Assembly (NCBI GenBank): GCA_022564295.1
Contig: JADFLR010000009.1
Coordinates: 84,596-148,595, forward strand
From: Bacteroidota bacterium
GTDB taxonomy: Bacteria; Bacteroidota; Ignavibacteria; Ignavibacteriales; Ignavibacteriaceae
Reading direction: 5' to 3'
Length of the DNA stretch: 64,000 bases
Below are positions 24,628 through 31,535 of the stretch, in pieces. The translations under genes and the position numbers were made by a program. Positions within the stretch are counted from its first letter, which is position 1; the number at the start of each line of letters is the position of its first letter. The notes under the pieces were generated by a model that saw only the letters and a program-made list of their open reading frames with translations, ran no database searches and was not told the DNA's origin.

Positions 24628-24692
24628 ACCGTTTCAACTGTTCCCGCTTAGGGAAAGCCAGAAAGCAACTGGCTAATTGCAGTTGAGGCGGT
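24628..24692 (+). ncRNA. Three-way-junction RNA element 3 (upstream of the 273-aa gene)
   Basis: The closing stem ACCGTTTCAACTG (24628-24640) pairs with CAGTTGAGGCGGT (24680-24692) at all 13 positions, two as G-U. Inside are TTCCC-GCTTA-GGGAA (24641-24655) and AGCCAG-AAAGCAA-CTGGCT (24656-24674), directly adjacent, and a 5-nt linker (AATTG). TTTTATTTT follows and the ATG at 24715 is 22 nt downstream. The layout is the same as element 2 without sequence identity. Confidence 0.55.
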
Positions 24693-24714
24693 TTTTATTT
24701 TAGGTTAATGGAAA

Positions 24715-25536
24715 ATGGAAAGCACTGAAATAAGGCGTTTAATTCTTCGCCTGCGGTCTGATAAAGACAGCCTTAAACTTGAAAAAAAGGAAATTAAATT
24801 TCCCCTCAAAAAGTTTCCTGTTTCGAATAAACCACTTCGATCTCAGCAAAGTATTGATTGGTTTGAAGAAGCAGATAATCCAACTATAGGCCGTCATTCA
24901 AATATTAAATTGGCAAAGTATCTTTACTATAATTCCGAGGGTGCAGAAATTGATAAAAAGAAATACGATGAATTATTTGTAGATGCAGGTAAAGAAACAA
25001 AGAAAATTGAGGGAGAAATAATCCATTTGGAAGGGAGAATTTCCAAATTACAAAAGGGGCTGATAAAAGCAGAAAATGAGGAATCACTAGAAGTAAAATC
25101 CTCTGATGATACTGAGGTCGGAGACCAGGAATTATCCAGTGAGATTAATTTTAACCATCAATCAGAAACAACAAGTGAGAACATTGGGGATACTGTTCCT
25201 GGCAATGATAAAATTACTTGGAATGAGGAAATGGTAAAAAAATATGCTGCCAAACTTTTAAATATGCCTGAGATACGATTTAATAATTTAATTCAGAGTA
25301 AGAAGAAGGGTTATAAACAGATCATTACTGATGCATTTTCTCAGCTTTATAGTCACGTTAAAGATAATGGTGCTTATGTAATCAAGATGGATTTTTCTAA
25401 AATAGTTTTTCCCATAATATTAAATTGTTATAACATCGATGATAAAACTTGGAAGGTAGAAGATTTTAGTAATCGATTGTGTTATATAAAAAATAAACGT
25501 CAAAGAAAATTAATTAATGAGATCATAAAAGACTGA
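24715..25536 (+). CDS. Hypothetical protein with central coiled coil
   Basis: A 273-residue hydrophilic protein. A coiled-coil-prone segment (GKETKKIEGEIIHLEGRISKLQKGLIKAENEE, about residues 93-124, quoted here only for its heptad character) precedes an acidic linker. A C-terminal globular part follows (EEMVKKYAAKLLNMPEIRFN ... IDDKTWKVEDFSNRLCY). No family is recognised and there is no signal peptide. It is upstream of the tail-related genes but has no visible phage-structural motif. Confidence 0.65.
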   Translation: MESTEIRRLILRLRSDKDSLKLEKKEIKFPLKKFPVSNKPLRSQQSIDWFEEADNPTIGRHSNIKLAKYLYYNSEGAEIDKKKYDELFVDAGKETKKIEGEIIHLEGRISKLQKGLIKAENEESLEVKSSDDTEVGDQELSSEINFNHQSETTSENIGDTVPGNDKITWNEEMVKKYAAKLLNMPEIRFNNLIQSKKKGYKQIITDAFSQLYSHVKDNGAYVIKMDFSKIVFPIILNCYNIDDKTWKVEDFSNRLCYIKNKRQRKLINEIIKD

Positions 25537-25711
25537 AAATTCATATCCCCCCACTTCTGAAGGCATTTAGTCATATCCAACCTTGATTGTTCCCTGGTAT
25601 TTTACTTTTTTTGTGTAAAATAAACGGCCATTATTTACGAATTGTAACTAATGTCAATTGCTAATTTTGCAAGAAGAGAACAGGTAAAAGCAAACAAGTT
25701 TCCGTTAACCT

Positions 25712-25743
25712 AAAACCCGATCATCTCTTCTTGATCGGGTTTT
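25712..25743 (+). terminator. Strong terminator/attenuator hairpin before the tail-gene pair
   Basis: AAAACCCGATCA (25712-25723) pairs perfectly with TGATCGGGTTTT (25732-25743), followed by CTTTTT. Its loop TCTCTTCT is complementary to AAGAAGAGA at 25671-25679, so an alternative pairing could compete with the terminator. It lies 175 bp after the previous stop and 55 bp before the next start. Confidence 0.75.
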
Positions 25744-25798
25744 CTTTTTATAGGGAATTGAAATTTTCTTTAATTAATAATTGTGAAAGGAGAAACTT

Positions 25799-26188
25799 AT
25801 GCCACGTGAATTAAAAAGCAGTGATAAAAATGAATTCTCAATCTTTGACAAATTCTCCGGAGAAAATATTCTTCTTTATTATCGCACCCCAACCACAAAG
25901 GAATATATTGAATACAGGGTGGCTTTGATAAATCTTGCATCAACCTTGGCAGAACCGGCAGAGATTACAAAGACACAGATTGAGTGGGCAAAAAAAATAA
26001 TGACTGGTTTTGGGACCGGTGATTTTATGGTGGATGGAAAACCTATATCATCTAATGAGAAAGATGAAAATTATTACCAGGGCTGGAGGGGATTACTGGA
26101 AGAGACAGCCACTGATATTCTATTACTGCTGACGCACAATATTTTAGAAGAATCTTGTTACGCAATTAAAACCGTTAGGAAAGTATAA
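25799..26188 (+). CDS. Predicted phage tail assembly chaperone
   Basis: A 129-residue protein directly before the tape-measure gene (2 bp gap). That position, its size and a largely helical make-up (TPTTKEYIEYRVALINLA, RGLLEETATDILLLLTHNI) fit a tail assembly chaperone of the gpG type. There is no slippery -1 frameshift site that I can defend at its end. AAGGAG precedes the ATG. The assignment is by context and therefore tentative. Confidence 0.6.
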   Translation: MPRELKSSDKNEFSIFDKFSGENILLYYRTPTTKEYIEYRVALINLASTLAEPAEITKTQIEWAKKIMTGFGTGDFMVDGKPISSNEKDENYYQGWRGLLEETATDILLLLTHNILEESCYAIKTVRKV

Positions 26189-26190
26189 AA

Positions 26191-28131
26191 ATGCCAAATA
26201 AGGTTCGAATTGACATTGATGGTAACAACCGTGGCGCTGTAACTGCTATTAATGGTGTTTCGACAAAGCTGCTCGGTATGGAGCGGCAAGCAGGAACATC
26301 AAGCCAGAAGATGGGCACCTCTTTTTCAAAAATGGGCGGAATGATTGGCGGCTTAAAAACAAAGTTAGCTTTGATGGGAGTTGCTGCTGTTACAGCCTTT
26401 GGTTATATGATAAAAAGTGCTATAGATACCGCCGAAAGTTTGGAAAAGATGAGCCAGAGAGTTGGTCTGTCAGTTGAATTTTTATCTACACTCCGTCACG
26501 CTACAGAATTAAGCGGCACGGAAATATCCGTTATGGAAAAAGCGGTTCAGAGAATGAGCCGTACCTTGTTTGATGCTAACCGTGGTTTACTTACAGCACA
26601 AATCCCCTTTAAAGAATTAGGCATTGCCGTAAGCGATAGTATGGGACAATTACGTAATGGTGAAGTGATTATTTTAGAAGTTGCTGATCGTTTTTCTAAA
26701 ATGAAGGATGGAACGGAAAAGACAGCTCTGGCATTGCAAATATTTGGTAGAGCAGGCGCCGATCTTATCCCTCTGCTTAACTCTGGCGCTGATGGTATTA
26801 GAAGGATGCAGGAAGAAGCTCGCGCATTAGGGTTGGAGATAAGTACCAAAACCGCAAAGAACGCTGCAGAGCTAAAAGATAATATGCTCCGCCTTGAACG
26901 TTCTGTAACCAGGGTAGTGAATAAGATAGCGGAAGGATTAATTCCTGTGTTAAATGGATTAGTCACTTCTTTGTCATCAATCCCTACTGATCTTATTAGA
27001 GTAGCTGGTGAAGCAGGAGCCTTATTACTTGTAATCCGGTCATTAGGGTGGGCAGTAAATGCTTTGAATATAAAGGTGCTCGCATCGAGGGCAGCGTTTT
27101 TAAAATCTGGCTGGGGTATTTTGATAGTAGCTGCGGGAACCCTGGCAGCAGAATTACTTATTGTAGAGAAATCTACTGAAAAATTAGATAAGGGATTAAA
27201 TAAGAACACAAAAAGCCTTGATTGGATGGATGGCAATTTAAGACGCGTTGGTAATCGTCTTATTAGAATAACAAAAGAATCAGCTGGTTTAACAGATGAG
27301 CAAATTAAGGCATTGGAAATACTTAATAAACAATGGGCGGGCATTTCTTCAAAACTTCAAAAAGATATTTTGCTTTTAGGTTTAAATCCTCAACACAAAA
27401 AAATGATTGAACTTAATCTGAAGGCGGAAGAGTACCGGCAGAGATTTGGATCAGTACCGGGTGCAATGACACAAATAAGTAATTGGTATGATACACTAAT
27501 ATTTAAAGCTGCAGCATTAAATGAAATAAGTGCACGTGGTCTGGGCATTCCCGAAGGTGGAGAAAAATTTGAACCGACTCCCCTGGTTGATACGACGCAG
27601 ATAGACGCAGCTCATCAGGCGCAGATAGATGGGATAATGCGGGTATCTGATTTTGAATTAGCTAACTGGGCATTAAGGGAGGCTGCCGCATCAGGGTCCT
27701 TTGCTATGATGTCCGGTGCAGCGCAAGCGTATTATGAAGCTTTTGGTAATGCGGGACGAAAAGGTTTTGGAATATATAAAGCTTTTGCAATAGGTGAAGC
27801 TGTTATGGCGACATATCTTGCCGCAGATAAAGCGCTGGGAACGGTGCCGTTTCCGTTTAATATTCCGGTGATGGCTTCAATAATAACTATGGGGTTAGCT
27901 AACGTAGCAAAAATCTCTGCGATGCAGCCCGGAAGCAGCGGTGGAGGTGTACCTTCTTACTCTGCACCTGCATTGCCGGGAAATGTTGTTAATAACCAGA
28001 GCACCAACACGCGCAACTTCGATTTTAACATTACAATTATTAACCAAGGTAACTTAGATCCTGATGAGTTAGATGCAATTGCAAGACAGTTGATAGGTTC
28101 ATTACGAAAAGCGGAAAATGATGGGGCTTAA
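26191..28131 (+). CDS. Phage tail tape-measure protein
   Basis: A 646-residue protein. The N-terminus (VRIDIDGNNRGAVTAINGVSTKL) is the beginning of a tape-measure domain, followed by Ala/Gly-rich hydrophobic helices (LALMGVAAVTAFGYMIKSA at about 70-88; GWGILIVAAGTLAAELLIV at about 308). The AESLEKMSQRVGLSVEFLSTLRHA segment is family-typical. The C-terminal YKAFAIGEAVMATYLAADKAL ... GLANVAKISAM region is typical of many siphophage tape measures. It sets tail length in phages. It is short for the family, implying a short tail if functional. No other tail structural gene was recognised in the element. Confidence 0.88.
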   Translation: MPNKVRIDIDGNNRGAVTAINGVSTKLLGMERQAGTSSQKMGTSFSKMGGMIGGLKTKLALMGVAAVTAFGYMIKSAIDTAESLEKMSQRVGLSVEFLSTLRHATELSGTEISVMEKAVQRMSRTLFDANRGLLTAQIPFKELGIAVSDSMGQLRNGEVIILEVADRFSKMKDGTEKTALALQIFGRAGADLIPLLNSGADGIRRMQEEARALGLEISTKTAKNAAELKDNMLRLERSVTRVVNKIAEGLIPVLNGLVTSLSSIPTDLIRVAGEAGALLLVIRSLGWAVNALNIKVLASRAAFLKSGWGILIVAAGTLAAELLIVEKSTEKLDKGLNKNTKSLDWMDGNLRRVGNRLIRITKESAGLTDEQIKALEILNKQWAGISSKLQKDILLLGLNPQHKKMIELNLKAEEYRQRFGSVPGAMTQISNWYDTLIFKAAALNEISARGLGIPEGGEKFEPTPLVDTTQIDAAHQAQIDGIMRVSDFELANWALREAAASGSFAMMSGAAQAYYEAFGNAGRKGFGIYKAFAIGEAVMATYLAADKALGTVPFPFNIPVMASIITMGLANVAKISAMQPGSSGGGVPSYSAPALPGNVVNNQSTNTRNFDFNITIINQGNLDPDELDAIARQLIGSLRKAENDGA

Positions 28132-28208
28132 TATCAGATTATAATTTTAAATATGACAGACATCTACATTACATTTCAATTTCATTTTTGTATAGCACAC
28201 ATTTTTTT

Positions 28209-28242
28209 GAGCTTGCCTGTTCGTGGATGTCCGGGTGAGCTC
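28209..28242 (+). terminator. Terminator-like hairpin before the 165-aa gene
   Basis: GAGCTTGCC (28209-28217) pairs with GGTGAGCTC (28234-28242) with two G-U pairs, followed by TTTTATTTTTT. The next ATG at 28270 is 27 nt downstream, repeating the hairpin-then-start arrangement seen in this element. Confidence 0.65.
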
Positions 28243-28269
28243 TTTTATTTTTTATCAGGATATTGTTAA

Positions 28270-28767
28270 ATGTTGAGCAAGACAGATGCAAGGGCTTACA
28301 ATCGTTTTTATGATCGGATTGATGAGCTGATTTCAAATGATAAAATTACTTATAGGCTTGGTCTAGAAATTATAAGTATCCTGAGTTGGGTTCTTCATAC
28401 AAAAAAATATGCTAATCCGGAAAAGATAATAAGTTGTGAAGCATATAGAGATAGAATGGATAGCAGATCAGAATTTCAATTGCGCGGGGATGAAATAGAT
28501 TTTGATACTAAAGAATTTATTAATTCACTATGCAAATCAATCTCGATACAAATATTAAAAATCGATTGCTACATTAGAGAAGCTTCAAAGTTAAAATCTC
28601 ACAACACTCAAAATAAATTTCTAACCCTGGTAATTGAAAGACTAAATAATAGTGAGAGCGGTTTAATGGAAGTCTCTGAGATCCTCACAGAATTTCTTGA
28701 CAGCCAAACCGATATGGATGTAGAAATGTTGTTATCCAGATATGTAAAGGAGTGTGATGACAATTAA
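28270..28767 (+). CDS. Hypothetical protein upstream of the second recombinase
   Basis: A 165-residue, mainly helical, acidic soluble protein (RAYNRFYDRIDELISNDKITYRLGLEIISIL at the N-terminus is quoted in part: RAYNRFYDRIDELI). No family is recognised. Its last codons overlap the start of the recombinase gene, so the two are translationally coupled. Confidence 0.65.
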   Translation: MLSKTDARAYNRFYDRIDELISNDKITYRLGLEIISILSWVLHTKKYANPEKIISCEAYRDRMDSRSEFQLRGDEIDFDTKEFINSLCKSISIQILKIDCYIREASKLKSHNTQNKFLTLVIERLNNSESGLMEVSEILTEFLDSQTDMDVEMLLSRYVKECDDN

Positions 28768-29722
28768 CAAAAAATTATTTTTAAGTTTGTTAGGTGAACG
28801 GGATTTGCAAGAGTTAAGAATGTTATTATCGGTCAGTTCAGATGTAAAGCTTAAGCAGTCCCGGGATGAGTACATCGATTCAATGCAGCATACTCATTCA
28901 AAAGCTTACATTCAATCAAGCAACTCTTCATTAACTGCTTTTATGAAATTCGTTGGTGATATTCCCTTATCGAAAATTGATATGAGAATGGCTGAAGGAT
29001 TTGTGTTAAACCATTTCAAAAGATCTCAGTATTCAGCAGCTCTTCATTATAGAAATTTGAAAGCCGCTTTCAATAAATTTTTGCTCTGGAAATACATTGT
29101 TGAAAATCCATTTGTGCAGGTTAAGCTACCAAGGATGCACAAGCCTAAGCCTACATATCTCACTCCTGCCGAACTTCAAATTATATTAGGGAATACAAGC
29201 GCAGCATATTTGAAGGATATTTTTGTTTTTGCTTTCAATAGTGGTCTACGCCTTGGCGAATTATTAAATCTCAAATGGAATGCTGTTGATTTAAAAAAAA
29301 GAGTTGTCACGGTCCGTAATACCCCAGAATTTAATACAAAGAATAAAATGGATAGAGTAATTCCAATTAACCAGGAATTATTTATCGTTCTTAAAAACCG
29401 GTACCCGAAAGTAATAGATTATAAACTGAATGAATATGTGTTTTGGAAAGTTAAGGGTGTGAAGCTGAATAACGACTTTGTGAGTAAGCAATTCAAAAAG
29501 GTTGTGAGAGCTTCTGCTCTAGATAACAAAATTCACTTTCATACGCTCAGGCATTCCTTCGCATCTCAATTGGCTCAAAAAGATGTTTCGCTCTATGTTA
29601 TTCAGAAGCTCTTAGGTCATAATTCAATTATTACCACACAGACCTATTCTCATCTGAATATCGATACATTAAGAAACGCAACTGATAAGCTCTCAATTGT
29701 TGTGGAGGGATGCTTGCTTTGA
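28757..29722 (+). CDS. Tyrosine recombinase/integrase (right), paralogue of the left one
   Basis: A 321-residue recombinase starting at ATG 28757 (AAGGAG at 28747-28752); GTG at 28754 would leave too little spacing. Catalytic residues are kept: Arg in LRLGELLNLKW, HTLRHSF, LLGH and Tyr in TQTYSH. It shares long identical stretches with the integrase at 19540 (VFWKVKGVKLNND, KIHFHTLRHSFAS). It lacks the N-terminal arm-binding segment of that protein, which is replaced by an unrelated ~30-residue start. The preceding gene overlaps it. Confidence 0.92.
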   Translation: MTINKKLFLSLLGERDLQELRMLLSVSSDVKLKQSRDEYIDSMQHTHSKAYIQSSNSSLTAFMKFVGDIPLSKIDMRMAEGFVLNHFKRSQYSAALHYRNLKAAFNKFLLWKYIVENPFVQVKLPRMHKPKPTYLTPAELQIILGNTSAAYLKDIFVFAFNSGLRLGELLNLKWNAVDLKKRVVTVRNTPEFNTKNKMDRVIPINQELFIVLKNRYPKVIDYKLNEYVFWKVKGVKLNNDFVSKQFKKVVRASALDNKIHFHTLRHSFASQLAQKDVSLYVIQKLLGHNSIITTQTYSHLNIDTLRNATDKLSIVVEGCLL

Positions 29723-29801
29723 AACCCTCATTTGCCAATAATTTTTTATAAGAGAAACGGCACTGGAAATATTCACAAAATAAATTTAAGGATTTTGAGA
29801 T

Positions 29802-29999
29802 ATGGAAAAAGAGATAAAAAGAATAGTTTCTGATTATGTTATTGTGGGTGGTATAGCTGGTAAACCGAATCTAATAGTAATAGAGCAAGGTGATTATTCG
29901 GTTGCCTTGGACATCGATCAAATAGGTCTCTTTGTGAAACAGCTTGAGGGGGTTGCAAAAGAAATGACTGAACGATTAATTGAAAGTGAAGAAGAATAA
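29802..29999 (+). CDS. Hypothetical 65-aa protein
   Basis: A small acidic protein (VIVGGIAGKPNLIVIEQGDY beta-rich centre, helical C-terminus) with no recognised family. It is 5 bp upstream of the replication-type gene and probably cotranscribed. Confidence 0.55.
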   Translation: MEKEIKRIVSDYVIVGGIAGKPNLIVIEQGDYSVALDIDQIGLFVKQLEGVAKEMTERLIESEEE

Positions 30000-30004
30000 A
30001 CTCT

Positions 30005-30673
30005 ATGAAAAAAGGGTGGATATCTATACACAGGGAACTAACGGAGCATTGGCTTTGGGAAGACAAACCTTTTAGCAATGGCCAGGCATTTATTGATATG
30101 TTACTTGAGTGTAACCACAAATCAAAAGAGGTGAGGATCGGGAATGAAATCGTTTATTGTAATAGGGGAGAATCAATTAAATCACTTGACACCTGGGCTA
30201 AACGTTGGGGATGGAATAAATCAAGGGTTAGAAGATTTTTAAAATTACTTGAAAAGGCGAACACAATTGAAACGAAAAAAGCACGCAACACAACCTACTT
30301 AAGTATTTGTAATTATGATAATTATCAGGGCAATCAAAATGAAAATGAAACGAAAGTGAAACGAATCGGAAACAAACCTGAAACAAACCTGACACCAAAC
30401 AATAATGACAATAATGATAATAATGGTAGTAGTAGTGATCCGCCACAATTACAGATAGTTAAATTATTTGCTATTTGGGGTAGAGCTTCAGATAACGGAG
30501 AAAAAGCAAAGTGTGAGAATTTACTAAAGCAGTTTGGATGGGAAAAGGTTTGGAATGCGTTTCACCGTGCAAGCGAAATGGGTAAGGAGAAAAAGAATCT
30601 GGCATACGTGAAGGGGATTTTAACCAACCCGGATAGAGGCGGGGGGCGTTTTGATAAATCAATTGGTAATTAA
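30005..30673 (+). CDS. Phage replication-type protein with winged-helix N-terminus
   Basis: A 222-residue protein. The N-terminus (MKKGWISIHRELTEHWLWED, then FIDMLLECNH, EIVYCNRGESIKSLDTWAKRWGWNKSRVRRFL) is typical of phage replisome-organiser/DnaD-like HTH domains. A low-complexity Asn-rich linker (about residues 130-145, NNNDNNDNNGSSS) separates it from a small C-terminal helical domain. The linker DNA (30330-30395) contains GAAAC-rich short repeats that could serve as initiator-binding iterons. Such proteins start replication of phages and satellites. A decayed copy of part of the gene lies downstream. Confidence 0.75.
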   Translation: MKKGWISIHRELTEHWLWEDKPFSNGQAFIDMLLECNHKSKEVRIGNEIVYCNRGESIKSLDTWAKRWGWNKSRVRRFLKLLEKANTIETKKARNTTYLSICNYDNYQGNQNENETKVKRIGNKPETNLTPNNNDNNDNNGSSSDPPQLQIVKLFAIWGRASDNGEKAKCENLLKQFGWEKVWNAFHRASEMGKEKKNLAYVKGILTNPDRGGGRFDKSIGN

Positions 30674-30680
30674 AAGTTAA

Positions 30681-30800
30681 ATGATAGAACCAATTAAATC
30701 ACCATCAGCACCGGAAGCAGATGCACAAATATATCATCATGGGTCCTTACTCAGAGCACTAAATACGGATACCGAAGGAGCCTATAAAACCTCGATGTAA
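30681..30800 (+). CDS. Possible 39-aa ORF, perhaps a truncated helicase-loader start
   Basis: ATG 30681 to TAA 30800 encodes MIEPIKSPSAPEADAQIYHH and 19 more residues. It starts 8 bp after the replication-type gene, where a DnaC/DnaB-type gene is often found. The length is too short to assign. It may be a leftover N-terminus. Confidence 0.3.
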   Translation: MIEPIKSPSAPEADAQIYHHGSLLRALNTDTEGAYKTSM

Positions 30801-30817
30801 TTAATAAAATAGTATGA

Positions 30818-30927
30818 CATGAACATGAACCATAAATGAAAACATTACGACACACTTAAGAGTTTGTAATTACAATACTTATCAAGTCAATCAAAACGAA
30901 AGTAAAACAAATCAGAAACAAATTTAA
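30818..30927 (+). pseudogene. Decayed copy of the replication-gene linker region
   Basis: From 30854 on (ACTTAAG.TTTGTAATTA ... CAATCAAAACGAAAGT) this matches 30297-30380 of the replication-type gene with scattered substitutions and an 11-nt deletion. Weaker similarity extends upstream to about 30818. Frame is not maintained. The duplicated part is precisely the GAAAC-repeat region. Confidence 0.55.
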
Positions 30928-31164
30928 CTATGATGTATATATTGTTGTGGTATAAAGCCATTTGGTTTTTGATAATGGAATTTTTAATTTTATTATATAA
31001 GCTACGGCTTTAGTATAAATGTTTTTTAATAATTTAAATAGGATTTTAAGAAGAGATATCATTAGTCCCTAGTAATCTCCCTAGTAGAATTATTGATCAA
31101 TAGGGTATTGAAACAAACCACAAAAATAAAAACCTCAAAACGAGTTGATTCTGACGGTTTATTA

Positions 31165-31211
31165 GTGCACCCTGCCGGGTTCGAACCGGCGACCTGCTGA
31201 TTAAGAGTCAG
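31165..31211 (-). repeat. att site, right: within intact tRNA-Lys
   Basis: Second copy of the 47-bp att repeat, matching 19405-19451 with two substitutions (31174 and 31190). The element-derived 3' half rebuilds a complete tRNA. Confidence 0.88.
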
Positions 31212-31238
31212 ATGCTCTGCCAACTGAGCTAAGGGTGC
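31166..31238 (-). tRNA. tRNA-Lys (anticodon CTT)
   Basis: The minus strand folds as a full cloverleaf: acceptor GCACCCT/AGGGTGC with discriminator A, D arm AGCTCAGTTGG, anticodon stem CTGA/TCAG with loop CTCTTAA (anticodon CTT), and T arm GCCGG-TTCGAAC-CCGGC. CCA is not encoded. It is the integration target of the 11.8-kb element. Confidence 0.95.
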
Positions 31239-31535
31239 GTTGCGAAATTAATAAAAATCCTCCCTGTTTCAAAGAAGTTAGTTTTTCTAATTTCTAATTA
31301 ACCTAATTGCTCTAATGACCTAAACAAATGTCAATTGCAGATCATCAAAAATCCATTTACATAAATAGTGTGAGATTTGATTAGAAGTGTGGTGGGAAAA
31401 TTAAAGCCATTGGTTCAATAAAATATATTAATTTGAAAGCATGTTTGTCTTGGAGTGGGGTGTAAATGAGGTGGGGGACACATCATGATTTTATTAAACC
31501 ATTAATTAAAAAATGAGGGTGTCTTGAATATTAGA

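Larger units (their letters stand above)
30674..31165. other. Right-end spacer of the element
   Basis: This 492-bp region holds the 39-codon ORF, the remnant at 30818-30927 and a short direct repeat (TCCCTAGTA at about 31066 and 31078). No other gene is visible. The repeats near the right att site could be recombinase arm sites. Confidence 0.5.
19405..31211. mobile_element. Integrated element in tRNA-Lys (phage-satellite/prophage-like), about 11.8 kb
   Basis: A 47-bp segment of the tRNA-Lys 3' half (19405-19451) recurs at 31165-31211 inside a complete tRNA-Lys, 11,760 bp away. Two mismatches separate the copies and they form a compensatory pair in the T stem. A tyrosine recombinase follows the left copy directly. 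The interior holds recombinases, Xis-like proteins, a RadC-type protein, a tail chaperone/tape-measure pair and a replication-type protein. No capsid, portal, terminase, lysis or conjugation gene is recognisable. It is either a decayed prophage or a satellite-like element. Confidence 0.88.

Noticed and set aside
23314..24692. Hammerhead or other known self-cleaving ribozymes as explanation for the three-way junctions
   Set aside because: None of the hammerhead core sequences (CUGAUGA, GAAA) or other catalytic-core motifs I know is present at the junctions.
26547..27344. 265-codon minus-strand frame inside the tape-measure gene
   Set aside because: Antisense shadow; the plus-strand frame has clear tape-measure features and the minus translation is Ser/Pro-rich without domains.
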